Origin: Pachypanchax playfairii
Taxonomy: Eukaryota; Chordata; Actinopteri; Cyprinodontiformes; Aplocheilidae
Length of the DNA stretch: 64,000 bases
Direction: 5' to 3'
Assembly: GCA_006937955.1 (NCBI GenBank)
Contig: SSNP01000031.1
Coordinates: 755,718 to 819,717, forward strand
In this document: positions 13,165 to 25,618 of the stretch, one piece after another
Numbering within the stretch: the first letter of the stretch is position 1
Layout: the number at the start of each line of letters is the position of its first letter
The notes under the pieces: model-generated
What the model was told of the DNA's origin: nothing
What the model saw: the letters and a program-made list of their open reading frames with translations, nothing else
Databases searched by the model: none
Program-made: the position numbers and the translations under genes

Positions 13165-14928
13165 GGCCCGATTTATCAATATTCCGTGTAAAGCGCAAAA
13201 TTGCATGCGCCGCAAAAATTTTGCGCTAAGGGCGTGTTCTTCATTTGCTGGTGATCTACTAAGATTGATAATGATTAATAACAGGCGCAAACAGAAATAT
13301 TTAAATAAGGAGTTTGCTGGCGCTATTCTCTTGCGGGTGCAAGAAAGGTACAAATGAAAAATGAAATTTGGGCAACTGGAGCTTTAAATATGAGCGGAAG
13401 AGGCAAACAAAAACATTGTTGAGCTGCAGCTAGGGTTGGGCACTGAGAACCGGTTCCAAATCGGAACGGTTCCTACCATCTGGTTCTGGAACCGTTAAGA
13501 TGTTTGAATTTTGATTCTTTTTTCGGTTCATAAATGCCTGCAGTGTGAGGAAACAAACTAGTGCGTAACCCGCAATTACAGTTATTCACATCATTGTTGA
13601 CCGGCAGGAGAGTTTATGGGAAAAAATGGGCATCTTTAAGACTTTGATCCGTCACTCATGCAGAGCCACGCTGCAACGGGAGAGATCAGCTGATCGGCAG
13701 TCTGATCAACAACCTCAGCCTCAGAGCCGCGGCTCAGGCTGAGAATCATGTCAGTCAAACAAAATAAGTCAATGGGACTCTTCAATGATTTGATAATGCA
13801 AACGTGCATTGCAAATTTTCATCTGGTGCGCCTTTTATATTTTGAGTCCACTTGCATACCTGCATACCGCTTTTGTGCAGCCCTGTTTCATTTTAATTTA
13901 CAATAGGATGGATTTGCTGAGTGCAACACCTGTGATAAACTTATTAGTGCCAGAGGAGGATGTAAAACAAACATGACAAACACCTTTATCAGCTGCATGG
14001 TATACAGTGTGGTGACAAGTGTACTGTGTTTGATGTGTTGCACAGGTGTTAAGAGGAAGTGGGGTAAGGGTGTCTGCGCCATCACCTTAAGAATAGATCC
14101 ATAAATGTGCGGAATGATGTTTACAGCACAAATAACGTAACGCACGCACCCAAGAGCCGCCATCTCCATATTCTCCATCTCTCAACCTCTTAAATATAAC
14201 ACTGTTCCTCAGAATGAAAAAAACTGTGTACTGGGCCAGAATAATCTGCCACAATGTTTGTTATAATACCCTGCCAGTTGCACATAACTTGAATGTTTAA
14301 ATATGTGCCTGTCTGCAATTCCTGTGCAGAATCTCTCTGTCCTATGGAGTAACACACCTGTGCAGCCTATTGCTCCAATAATGTTATGAAAGCCAGCAAT
14401 ATCATAAAAGCCTTAGTGGCATTTAACACAAGTGTTTGGAAACTTAATGTATCTGCCCACATAACATTGCATTCAAAATCTGTGACAGCACACTATAAAC
14501 TGCAGCAGATGCAGCACTTACTGCCACAGTGTGCTGGAATGATCCAGACGTCTGTGTCTTCTCATCACAACAATAATTGCATCATTTTTGCGCCAAGTTA
14601 AGACATAGTAAAAATACATGACATGGCGGTAAAAATATGTGCAAAATTACAAGCTGCAAACATTTTCAGGTTTGATAAATCCCACTGCACCTGGAACGCC
14701 CCCTTACTTACATGTTCTCCTCCCAATATTTTGCGTCTTCTGACAGAAATGCCTTTATTGCATATTCATTAAGGGGAAAAGCTCTAAAATGACTTTGCAT
14801 GTCTAGCTGAAGGTTTAACAGGCACAATGTTACCTGTGCATCGTTAGTAAATCACCTGCTGCTTGTTTTTGCGGCCACTGAAAGGTTTGCGCCTATTTTA
14901 ACAACAGCAAACTTTTGATAAATCAGGC
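13165..14928. mobile_element. TIR element A (ends gatttatcaa / ttgataaatc)
   Basis: The left end gggcccgatttatcaa and right end ttgataaatcaggcct form an imperfect terminal inverted repeat. The interior has many gcgcaaa/tttgcgc words. A segment near 13432 (agggttgggcactgagaacc) looks like the end of a different, hAT-type element nested inside. The right half is shared with the partial copy at 16621-17232. No intact transposase is visible. Confidence 0.6.
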
Positions 14929-14930
14929 CT

Positions 14931-15052
14931 AAAATCTCCAGTATATGTAATTATTTTCTCATTATTAGAGCCTATTTATGGGGTTTAATACTCGTTTTTT
15001 CATTTAAACATGATGCCTGAACCCTTTCTCTTCTGTTCTGGTTTTCCTTTAG
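14931..15052 (+). other. Intron segment with acceptor tract of exon b
   Basis: A short unique-looking segment leads into a pyrimidine-rich acceptor (ggttttcctttag) just before exon b. Confidence 0.6.
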
Positions 15053-15119
15053 CTGTTGGTTGTCCTTGGAGGGTGGCCTGCTTTATGCCTTTGTTGGCCC
15101 TGCTGCTGTCATTGTCTTG
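15053..15119 (+). CDS. adgrb2: adgrb2 exon b: extracellular loop 2 to TM5
   Basis: The exon is 67 nt; the acceptor is ccttt-ag and the donor GTGAGT. Its first base completes Tyr, then it reads CWLSLEGGLLYAFVGPAAVIVL. The Cys-Trp pair belongs to the conserved loop-2 signature of adhesion GPCRs (the Cys normally bridges to TM3), followed by the TM5 helix. It ends in phase 0 and joins exon c, which opens with VNM. Confidence 0.95.
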
Positions 15120-16620
15120 GTGAGTTTTTCTCTGATACACTCCTCTCTCTTTAAAAAAAAATCATCCACTCTCAGTTCAAGCAGACAATTCTTACAGGTC
15201 ACACCATGTGATTCTGCAAATATGTTCTCTGAGTTAACTCAGAGCTTTGAGCTTTAAAGGGTTTGAGCTCTGACCTCTGAGCCTTTTTCCCCTCACTATC
15301 TCACGCACATGCAACCATACAAAACAAGTGCACATGACAAACTGACGAACTGAGCCCTCTGATCCTTGAGTTTAAAATATCAGCTGGGAAAAAATTAAAA
15401 TAAAAACATTTAATAAATATGTTACAGCAGAGAAAAGCTTTGGGCAATGCATTGCATTTTTGGACTGAAATAGAGTCAAATTCTTGCCCCGAGTCTCTCT
15501 CTCTCATACTTATCAAAGCATGAGTCATTGTGCCAAATGCATCGAGGGGCTGAATTCTCTTCTGAGAAAAATATATGATGAACAATGAGTGCCAGAAATG
15601 CAACAATGCACACCTTGCTTTTTACCAACTGCTTTGATAGACCATTTTATGCAATCATTAAAGAGCTTTGTGTTGTTCTGTGGTAGAATTCAGTTCACTG
15701 ATTTCATCTCAGTGGTGTTTTAATCACCCATTTTTGTGTTCTGTGACTGAATTAATTTCTGAAAAATGAATCACTGGGTTGATACTTGCGTCATTAAGCT
15801 CAATAGAACCAAACAGAGTGTAGTAAACTGTAATAATTGGTGCTACTCCTGATGTTGCTGTTGAGTGGTGCACATTTATGGATCAGGCTGCATCACGCAG
15901 GTGCACAGAGTAATGCAGATGTTTTTGAAGACAACTCCTGACAGGAGAGCTTGAGAAGTTTCTTTATTTATGCATTTATTTTTAAAACTGCAGTTTCAAC
16001 ACTCAAGAGGATTGCCGAACTGTATATGGTGCTGAATATTCAGGAGTGACTTACAAGGTCACTGATGTTTTAAAGTTGCAGACTCTGACTCTGTAACACA
16101 CACATACTAAGTTTATTTCACCCTATACTCCTGTGGTAAATATGAAATCACAACGTATCAACACAACAACAAACTGTTTCTTACATGGAACTGAATGAAG
16201 CAATTTTAACCCAATTATGTTTTAATTTATCATGGCTGCACCATTAGTTTCTTTGTAAAGATTAACTTGGACTAATCTTTAGGACTCTTACCTGTTTTAT
16301 GTTATTTGCAAAAAAATGACATTGTATTTTACATGGCACATCCTGCCACTAAAAGCAGCCTCAGATGACAAGTCGTGGGGAACCAGACATTTGTTTTGCC
16401 AATTTTGCTAATCAAAGATATATAATTTTTTATACTTTGACCAGTCTGGTAAATTAGTGTAGATGGGAGAGCACATATTCTGGTGTAAAGGTGTAGGTGT
16501 AAAGACGTTGCTCACCCATGGCCATAGTTTTAACCCTGTAATCATTTAAAAAATGAAAAAAAGGCAGAAAGACTGTAAAGCAACAAGTTGTTTTTGTTTA
16601 ATTGTTGTGCTTTTGACTGT
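15120..16620 (+). other. Intronic sequence without recognised features
   Basis: No coding exon, RNA gene or clear repeat boundary could be supported here. Confidence 0.45.
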
Positions 16621-17232
16621 GCTAAGAATAAATGCAAGAGCCGCAATCTCCATATTCACCATCTCGCAACCTCGTAAATATAACACTGTTCCTCAGAATG
16701 AAAGAATTGTGAGCCTGTATAATTTGCCACAACGTTTGCATCACAAGTGTTTGGAAAATTAATGTATCTGCTTGCCTAACACCGCATTCAAAACCTGTGA
16801 CACACACTAGATAATAATCTACCCTGGGAGACGCAGCACTAACTACCACATTGTGCTGGAATGATCCACGCGTCTGTCTGTGTCTTTTCCTCGCAACAAT
16901 CACTGCATCCATTTTTGTGCGAGTTAATATATGCTTTCCAAAAGCGATAAAAATATGCGCAAAATTAGTAGCCGCAAACAGCTTCAGGTTTGATAAATCA
17001 CAGTGCACCTGGAAAGCCCACTTATTTACGTGTTCTCCTCCCAATATTTTGCGTCTCCTGACAGAAACGCCCACATTGCATATTCATTAAGGGCAAAGGT
17101 GCAAAAATAACTTTGCGCGTCTAGCAGCAGGTTTAATAGGCGCAGTTTTGCCTGTAATTCACCCGCTTCTTGATTTTGCTGATGCAGAGCAGTTTGCGCC
17201 TGTTTCAACGACTGCAAACCTTTGATAAATCA
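16621..17232. mobile_element. Partial second copy of TIR element A
   Basis: It shares long similar stretches with 14140-14928, including atataacactgttcctcaga, aatgatcca.acgtctgt, tgttctcctcccaatatttt and the terminal tttgataaatca. It is in the same orientation as copy A but lacks the left part of the element. It is non-autonomous and degraded. Confidence 0.65.
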
Positions 17233-19250
17233 GTGTGTTATTACCGGCTTACATTTGTGCTAGCATGTTACTATTGGATGCCATTGGACACCCACTCTTC
17301 AAAATGGCAGCAGTGTTAATTATCTGAATAAGTATATCTTTTCAATTCTTTATAAATTTAAAGCCAAGAACTCTTTGATGAAATTCACCCCCACCCCCAA
17401 TTGCCTTTCATGCCAGAATTTTAAAATAAGGTGGTAGGAAATGATAGATTTACAACCATGGTGGTCAGATCTTAATAATTTCACTAAAAGATAGCATGCA
17501 GTAAGATTAAGTTTAATTATTATCTCTCATAAAATTTGTTGTGATATCTCAATGTTAGTTCAATATTTGTTACATTTACTGAGTTGTTGCCATGCTTATG
17601 ATTAACAATGTTGATTAACAGTGGTGATTTTCTTGAATTAGGTTGGCTTGACAGTTAATTACATGTAGATGTACATTCAATTCTTTAAAAGTTTATTTTA
17701 AATCTATCAAGTTGCTCATGAGATATTGTTGCTAATGCTATATAACAGGTTGGTGGTTGCTGGTATAACAGGTTGCAGCAATAAAAACCCACCAAAAATA
17801 TTACTTAGAAGTTATTTTAGTATTTATTGGCATGTTGTTTTCAACCTTACTCTCTCAACAATGTTGAGTACTCTCCAAACCCCAGCAGTGCCCCCTCTCG
17901 CACTCTGTGTTGTTGTTACCAGGGACCCCATTTCTAACAAACAGCTGTAATGAGAGTGGGACATCGGGCACAGAAACACAGACCTTCCCGTAGGACTATT
18001 TTCTAATTAATGAACCTGGTCTTGGGCAAACAGCAGAACAGAATGATGCTGACTCACATCGCCAGACATGACCAGCATGACAAAACACTCTCACAATCTG
18101 CCATATCGCAGTCGGTTGTCAGCGGTGACACACTCATGGGAGTGGAAGAGATTGAGGGGGGGTGGTTGGCAGATTGTGAAAACTGGCAGGTAATTCACAC
18201 AATGTACATTGCAAAGAAATAGGCTAGAAAAAATCTGCCTTCTGAAAAAAAGAGCAGAAACTAGAAATTCAACATACCAAGTGAAAGTAAAAAAATAAAA
18301 AAAAACTTTCTTTGCTTGGCTTTGAGAAATTCTTCCATCCATGTGTTAAATTTCCAGTCTCAGCCAGGTAAAGGAAATACTTCAGGCATACTGTACATAG
18401 AGATTAGCAACCTGATAAAAATACATCCATTATACAAGGTGTAAGTATGCAGAAGTCTTTGAATATAACTTGTTGTGGATGCACCTTTATGTGGACACGC
18501 AGATGGAAATTCCAAAGCCCTACAGACAAACACATGGAGTATGGGAAAGATTGAGGGTGGATGTTGAAAGTGAGGATTATAAGAAACATGTCACCAGCGT
18601 AGAAAATCTTCCAGATGGAAAGGATTTCAGAGTAGGAGAGGTCTGCAAGCCTTAGCTCAGTTAAGTATGTGTGTTTGTATGTTAGATCATGAATCTGTAT
18701 CAAAGGGTCAGTATAGCCAGATGTTTGGCTGGCTTGACTAAGAACTTTCATTAGTAGGCGAGGCAAGTTTGTTAAGCAACACGTCCTATTTTCTTTTTGT
18801 CAGATTCATGTTTTGAGTTTTATTATTTAAATTATAAAACGTTTGTGTTATTTTTTCTTTAGTTTGCTTGATTGATAGATAGATAAGAAAATACTGTATA
18901 ATGGGAAGAAGTTAGATTAATTCCTTCGCTAATTCCTGATCAGAAATAAAGAGAATAAAGAGCACCCACATGGTCCACTAACTCACAAATGAAATTAACA
19001 GTTAACACTTTTATTTCATTGACCTTTATCAGGTAAAAGTCGTTATAGGATGCAAACATCCTGCCTTGAACAGTCAGAAAAATAATGGGTCAAAGGTCCT
19101 GTATCAGGCTATTTCACAGCTTTCAACGTCTGGGATAGGCACATATATGATAAAATGTTACCATTGGCATTATACAGTATTCATTTGTCCTGAAATATAA
19201 CTTTTATTCTCGAGCATGTCCTTGTTTAACATTGTTACGTCACTATGTTA
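17233..19250 (+). other. Intronic sequence without recognised features
   Basis: I see only low-complexity tracts (for example gatagatagata near 18873) and no supported gene. Confidence 0.45.
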
Positions 19251-19329
19251 GGAGGCAGTTGTTTTCCAGGAGAGAGTGGAGCAGCTGCTCAGAGCTCAGG
19301 ATTCAGGAGGAGTACTGATAAATGCGTGA

Positions 19330-20320
19330 ATTAAGCTAAAGTTTCATTTTGGACTGTGTATCAGAAGTGAAAACTTGGTTTGTTTCTAATTTTTTACTTA
19401 TGAATGATAGTAAAATTGAGGCTATTCTCTTCACTTCTAAAAAAACTGACCCTCCAATCCCAGATTTCTCACCTCTCTCTATCAATCTCAAATCCTGTGT
19501 AATGAGTTTGGGTGTTAAACTTGACTTTGACTTGTCCATGCTGCCTCAAGTAATGCCACCATCAAGTCCTGTTTTTTTCAACTCCATCGTACTACTTGGA
19601 TTAAACCCATCCTTAAAAGGAAACACCTGGAATCAATCATCCACACTTTCATCTAGACTTGATCATGCACATTCCGTTCTCTATGGTGTTAAAAAGTCCT
19701 CACTAGATTGCCTGCAGAGAGTCCAGAATGCAGCAGCACATTTTCTCACCAACACAGACAGGCGATCTCATATCACTCCAATTTTGGCAGAACTACATTG
19801 GCTTCCCATTTCATACCACATTAATTTAAATATTCTACTCTTTGTTTACAAAGCTCTTCATAATCTGGCTCTTTTGCATCTCTCTGAACTGCTCATTAAT
19901 TAAAACCTCTCCCATGCACTGAGATCTGCTGACCATCTACTATTACAAATCCCAAGTATGAACTATAAATCCCAATGTGCTAATGGGCTTTTTCATTTGC
20001 TGGTTCTACTTTTTGGAACAAACTCCCACTCTCTGTGAGACAACCAACCTCTGTAAGTTTGTTTAAATCTCATCTGAAAGCCCATTATTTTAAGCTAGCT
20101 TTTGGTTATTAATGTTTATATTGGTGGTATCAACACCCCTACTCCAGATTTTACAGCCTTTCTTTTATTGTATTTTTCTTCCTAGTTTTATTCTTTAAGT
20201 ATTTGATTATTGTTGTATTTCTATTTTGCCTTATTTCTCGATTTCCTGTACAGCACTTTGGTCAGCTGTTATTCTGTATGTTAAAGTCCTCTATAAATAA
20301 ACTTGACTCGACTCGAGAAA
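19330..20320 (+). mobile_element. L2/jockey-like LINE 3' fragment
   Basis: An open frame at 19349-19903 contains SLGVKLDFDLSM, then LDHAHSVLYGVKKSSLDCL, QRVQNAAAHFLTNTDRR, HITPILAELHWLPISYHIN and VYKALHNLALLHLSELL, the C-terminal region of a fish non-LTR polymerase. It continues in degraded form to the 3' end tataaataaacttgactcga (about 20292). Stops and frameshifts show a dead copy. Confidence 0.8.
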
Positions 20321-21110
20321 AACCTAAAACCACTCTGGGGGGAGGGGGGAACCCTTCAATCCTCCAATTGCATGATTGTCCATAGATAACTCAGTATTAA
20401 TCCCAGATTTTTAAGATTTTCTAAATTGACCTTAAAATACTTTTCATATTTCTGCTATACTTTTAAGTGATGGAGTGAACAAAAATGCTTCATGAAAATA
20501 TGTTTATTATAACTGTAACAGTGTCTCTAAGCAAAAAGTTGTATACTTGAAGCTCTATAAAGTATCCACAGAGTTAGCTGCCTGTCATTTACTTCACAGG
20601 CTACAGATTGCGAGGAGGGCCAACAGACCTGTGCGTGCATACATGGGCAAAGCCAAACTACGGAAGCCGTTAATCATGCCTTAAAAAAATGAACGTCATT
20701 TAAATGGGGGTTTACGTTTACATGCTTTAATGCATTAATTTTGACAACCATATTAATTTTATATTGGATTCAATTTTAAGTTATTTATTTTAATCAAAGG
20801 TAATGGAGAAAAGATGAATGAATAGAAAGGTTAAGCTTAAATTAATCCACATGAGGAATGAATGCAGAAGTAATTTAGACTGAAAACATGCACTCTAAAC
20901 CAGTGACACTGCTCTTGTGGTAAAGCATACCAAATAACTTTATTTTTGTTTCGGCTGCACTGTTTAATTATTGTTCTGTTGTATCTCTGGTTATTTTTTG
21001 AATTTCTACTAGTTTTTCAACAATTTTCATTGATCAGTCCATAAGCACTTCTGTTACGGTTGTTTTGGATTCTCACTTATTTCGAGTGAATCCTTGGTTT
21101 TTAAACCAAC
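20321..21110 (+). other. Intronic sequence without recognised features
   Basis: This is AT-rich sequence after the LINE 3' end. I could place no supported feature. Confidence 0.4.
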
Positions 21111-21111
21111 A

Positions 21112-21600
21112 CTCAGTAACTTTTTAATCTTCATGAAACAGTTTCATAACTTCTGTGATTATATGGCGACTTACAACAAGTTGAATGACACCTCTGTCAT
21201 GGCTTGAGGGGGTCTGTATCGCTTTCACTGGCACTAAACAACTTTGAGGAGGATGGTGGGAACCCTGCCACACAAAAAACTACGAATGGATAGGCTGCTT
21301 TTCGGCATACGTCACTTCCCCTTTCCCCATTCGTCATAAACACGGAACTTGATGCGACCTGTTACGCGCAACTGCAGCTAACATGGCAGAAGCCCCGAAA
21401 AAACGAAAAGTTTTGTCTGAGGAGACAAAAAAAAGAAAAAGGGAGAGTAACCGGATAAAAGGACAATCAAGAATCAACATAGGCCCGGCTTTCACTCGCT
21501 GGCGTGAGCTCAAGGGGGGGTGGGGGGGGTGTTGCGGTACCAAACAGAAATTAGACGTTTCTTATTATCAACATCATCATAAAACCCTGTGTAAAACCCC
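21112..21600 (+). mobile_element. Transposon-derived segment carrying a short basic reading frame
   Basis: The segment starts near actcagtaactttttaa. It holds an ATG at 21383 opening MAEAPKKRKVLSEETKKRKR and continuing to INIGPAFTRWRELK, after which the frame loses sense. A related leader (MAEPKRTKKLL..KKRKR..SRVNIGR) occurs at 25253 inside a different MITE. The repetition suggests a captured or ancestral transposon exon rather than a host gene. The function is unknown. Confidence 0.45.
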
Positions 21601-21640
21601 TGAAGCCGTTCCGTAGGCAGTGTGAGCCCGGCGTCAGTGT
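21601..21640 (+). mobile_element. Stray terminal fragment of the gctcacactgc-type MITE
   Basis: The bases gccgttccgtaggcagtgtg and agcccggcgt match the end of the element at 49478-50070. This is an orphan end placed just before the fuller copy at 21769. Confidence 0.55.
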
Positions 21641-21768
21641 GTCAGACATTCAGTTACTACTGAGTGTCCTTTAGTAATAATGGTACTACATGTGGTCTTT
21701 TTGTAGCTTTGGAGGCAAGACTATCTGAATTGCAAATGTGGCTCAGTGCTTTTAAAACACTATTACGC

Positions 21769-22352
21769 CAGGCTCACACTGCCTACAGAACGGCTTTGGT
21801 CTGGCTTCGGTGCGGTTTTTCCGCAAGCTACCACTCACATCTGCTCCGGATAGGGAGTGCGGCCAGCTCCGGTGCTGGGTGCGTAAAACGTCACCCGCAA
21901 GAACAGAAGTTCACGTGGGTTATCGTTTTGTCGGGACTTCACACGAGAACACGTCCATTATTTATCAAATGTGTGAAAATGTGTTGTGCTGCAGGCTTTC
22001 GGGACCCTGTGTCACCGGATGTGATGTAATGTTTACATTTCCTATTAGCGCGTGTGCTGTCTAAAAAGAAGGGTCAAGTTACAATTGTTTGTACACTCGT
22101 TTATTTTGAAAAAACACCGGATATTCAAGCCACACTTCCTGTATAGTTCGTCAGATTTCATCAAACTTGACGCGGATCGACTCCGGCGTCCGGAAAAAAT
22201 TGAACCTTGCGGATTCTTTCCGTAGTGCCGGACGGCCCCCGTAACCGGACCCGCACCGCGCGGAGCTACTGTGAGCCTTCAAAAGGGATTTTAATCTAAC
22301 GGAATACCTGCGGGGTCCGCACCGGACCGGATCTGGATGCAGTGTGAGCCCA
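21769..22352 (+). mobile_element. GC-rich MITE, copy 1 (ends ggctcacactgc / gcagtgtgagcc)
   Basis: A 584-bp element has terminal inverted repeats ggctcacactgc and gcagtgtgagcc and a CG-rich body (ccgcgcggagctactgtgag and similar). The same sequence occurs in opposite orientation at 49478-50070. Higher CpG content than the surroundings stands out. No transposase frame is present. Confidence 0.75.
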
Positions 22353-22439
22353 GGTACCCATAGCTACTGAGGAGCAACTGAAAGTAGCTTCCTTTAGCCA
22401 TTCTCTGGCAAATTCTGTGCAGCCAGGAGCTCAGACCAG

Positions 22440-24440
22440 TTGGGTGACTGTCAGAAGGGAGCAGGGTCTAAGCACCTGGTTCACCATTGACCTGTCTACG
22501 TTTTAAACTATGTTTTCCCACTGAGTGACACCTGCTGCAAAAACGACTCTCGTTATTGGTAGCTCCACAGTCCAAAACGTGGTATTATAGACACCAGTGA
22601 TCATAGTCAAATGCCTTCTTGGGGCCAGAGTGGGTAACATGTAAGACTACGTGAAACTGCTGGCTGAGGATAAATGTAGTAAATTGTTATTCCTGTTGGC
22701 AGTAATGACACCCAGTATTGCCAATCATAGGTCACTAAAGTTAATGTTGCTTCGGTGTGTAACTTTACAAAAGCAAGGATGGACTTCAGGATCATCCCTA
22801 GTTCCCTCCCCAATCTGACCGACGATGACATGTTTAGTGGAATGTTGTTGTTTCGTCTCAGGGTGTCAAGGTGGTGTCCTGACAGCAATGTGGGCTTCAC
22901 TGATAATTGGCAGACGTTCGTAGGAAAACCAGGTTGGATCCAAAGAGATAGCATCCATCCCAATTATTAGTTATAATTCATTCAAATCTCTGACTCTCAG
23001 CTTTTGTCACCCAAATTGGAAATCAGAAAAAAACTATTGTATTTGTTGTTGTATATCGTCCATCAGACTTTTTTTTTATCAGACTTACTGAATTCTGACA
23101 AAGTCGTTATAGTAACAAATTTCAATATTCATGTTGATGTTGAAAGTGACAGTCTAAATATAACATTTAGTGATCCTTTAAAGCAGAACTAAGTAAGTTT
23201 TGCTCTCGCTCTCCCCCTACTGGTCCCCTGTGAAAGCTCACTGTCGTAACGTTCCCCCGCCGCCGCCGCAGACCCACCCACCCCCCCCACCCCACAACAA
23301 TGCGCAGAGAACGCTTTTGCAAGAAGAAAGAAAAACAAAATCAAGAAAATGTCTCGACAGGTGAGTATTATTGTCATCTTTGCGCTCCTAAGGGTGGCGT
23401 TGCTAACAACGGCAAGGGCTTCATGCTTGTATTTATGTACGTGAGAGTGAGTGCCGTAAAGCAGGTTTGTTCTCGCGAGATTAGTCGGGTCCGATCCACT
23501 GAAAGTTGCAAGTGCTGCTTTCAGGACACAGACCCCGGAGGGAGGGGAGGGACCCACGAATCACCCCGCCAAGTCCTTGTTTACCCCCACAGGGACTCTA
23601 GAAAACATTTATTGAGGTGAAAAAACTTACTTAGTTCTGCTTTAAACTCAGTTCGTATATACTAAAGTTTATACAAACAAACTCACTCTTCATCATACCC
23701 TTGATTTTGTTCTGACTTATGGTGTAGAGAATAAGAAGCTCATAATATTTCCTCTCAACCCTGTCTTGTCTGATCATTTTTAATAACCTTTGAGTTTACA
23801 ATGCCACACATCACATCCCCAGATAAAAAAAAAATTACCACAGAAGTTTATCAGAAAATTGTTTAACTAAATTTAAAGAATCTATCGCATCAGTATTTTC
23901 TTAATTCCCTCAGAGTATTTTAAAAGAGGGCAGCTACGAAGGTTTTACAGCCTCACAAATTAATTGTCTTGCTGATAATTTAGACAGTTTTAATGTGTAC
24001 TTCATTAGACAAAGTTGCTTTTCTAAAAATGAAGGCAATCAGGAAATGGTGTCCTACTAAGTTAGAAGAATTTTATTTATCTTGGAGAGATAATCTGCTC
24101 GCATACAAGAGTTCTCCGCAAAGTCAGAACTGAGTATTATTCCTCCCTCATAGAGGAAAACAGGAAAATCCCTAGGTATCTTTTTAGTACTCTTCAACTT
24201 ATGTCGAACAGTGTATCCCTACCCTCAGTAGTAATGACTTCAAGAAATTATTTGCAGATACATACGAGCCATGATGTCCTTCCCGCTATTGTCTCTGGTT
24301 AATTTCTTAGTGAAGCAGCTTTAGAAGCAACATTAGAATCTGAATTCTGTTCAGACAGTTTATGTCCAGCTGAGCTTAATGAGTTAACACAAATTATAGC
24401 CTCATCAAAACCATTGTTTTTCTGTGGACTAACTCATGAA
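22440..24440 (+). mobile_element. L2/CR1-like LINE 5' part: ORF1 esterase-like and endonuclease remnants
   Basis: 22755-22970 reads LPNLTDDDMFSGMLLFRL, then DNWQTFVGKPGWIQRDSIHPN, like the SGNH-hydrolase domain found in ORF1 of some CR1/L2 LINEs. 23100-23170 reads VVIVTNFNIHVDVESDSLN, the endonuclease motif usually GDFNIH. After the MITE at 23178-23645 it resumes with HTLDFVLTYGV and PVLSDHF. The copy is broken by stops. It has the same general type as the 3' fragment at 19330 but is not in the order expected for one element. Confidence 0.65.
23178..23645 (+). mobile_element. 468-bp MITE, copy 1 (ends aagcagaactaagtaagttt)
   Basis: The left end aagcagaactaagtaagttt and right end aaacttacttagttctgctt are perfect inverted repeats. 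It is inserted in the LINE endonuclease remnant. The body contains a CG-rich tract and ctcgcgagat. Copy 2 at 24985-25461 is the same element in opposite orientation. Confidence 0.85.
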
Positions 24441-24984
24441 AATAAGCCAAGATAAACATATCTTTAATGAATGAATACGTATCTTAAGCTTTTGAGATTG
24501 ACTGTTTACATGCAGCCAATAACCCGTTCAAAACCGGAATATTAGCAACATAAACCATATATAAGCCATATAAACGATAAAAGATTTGTCTGGATTCGAG
24601 CTGTAACTCATTAATATTCATTATTCGAATTTGCTGGATTCAGATTGGCTAACAAACTAGCCAATGGGAGCAAGGTATACTGTTTCCTGCCCCGCTACGC
24701 ATGGCAACAAGACACGTAGTCTCTTCTGGTTTGATACGAGATTATGCTACAGCAGCAGCATGCTAGGCATGGTTTCAACTGTGTGAGCTGATGAATACTA
24801 GCAAGCTCTGATGAAACAAATACAGGGCGTTAGAACTTGGGTTTTATCGCCACCTGATTGAGAGATAAAAAATGAAAGAGAAGCTATTGTGCTGATTTAA
24901 CACCCACTATGACGGTAAAAACACCTGTGGTCTAAAATATTCAACAGAAACCTCAGAAAAAATGTTTTTAATGTAATGGCCTCT

Positions 24985-25461
24985 TTAAAGCAGAACTAAG
25001 TAAGTTTTTTCACCTCAATAAATGTTTTCTAGAGTCCCTGTGGGGGTAAACAAGGACTTGGCGGGGTGATTCGTGGGTCCCTCCCCTCCCTCCGGGGTCT
25101 GTGTCCTGAAAGCAGCACTTGCAACTTTCAGTGGATCGGACCCGACTAATCTCGCGAGAACAAACCTGCTTTACGGCACTCACACTCACGTACATAAATA
25201 CAAGCATGAAGCCCTTGCCGTAGTTAGCAACGCCACCCTTAGGAGCGCAAAGATGGCAGAACCAAAAAGAACGAAAAAACTTTTGACCGACGAGCAGAAA
25301 AAAAGGAAACGTGATTGGGACCGAGAGAGAGCTCAGTCGCGGGTGAACATCGGCAGAGCATCTGCGTCTGCGGCGGCGGCGGAGGAACGTTACGACAGTG
25401 AGCTTTCACAGGGGACCAGTAGGGGGCGAGCGAGAGCAAAACTTACTTAGTTCTGCTTTAA
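24985..25461 (-). mobile_element. 477-bp MITE, copy 2, inverted, with a short basic open frame
   Basis: This is the reverse-orientation counterpart of 23178-23645 with the same terminal inverted repeats. On the + strand an ATG at 25253 opens a 65-residue frame starting MAEPKRTKKLLTDEQKKRKR, with a run of Ala from GGC repeats, ending at 25450. Copy 1 lacks this start, so the frame is variable between copies. It is probably a remnant of a transposon exon. Confidence 0.8.
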
Positions 25462-25560
25462 GAAAGCTAACATTGAATCTGATGAGTTGGACTTGATGTT
25501 TCTGTAGTGCCTTGAAATAAATATTGTTATGAATTTGCAATTTGTAAACAAAATCAAAGT

Positions 25561-25618
25561 CATTCATTCATTCATTCATTCATTCATTCATTCATTCATT
25601 CATTCATTCATTCATTCA
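25561..25618. repeat. (CATT)n tetranucleotide microsatellite
   Basis: About 14 uninterrupted cattcattc units are present. The tract is likely polymorphic. Confidence 0.95.

Noticed and set aside
13888..14178. 96-codon minus-strand frame in TIR element A
   Set aside because: Looked at as a possible transposase piece, but no recognisable motif and not kept open in the partial copy at 16621.
25561..25618. Tandem CATT repeat considered as a CRISPR-like array
   Set aside because: Pure tetranucleotide repeat with no spacers in a eukaryotic intron; simple microsatellite.
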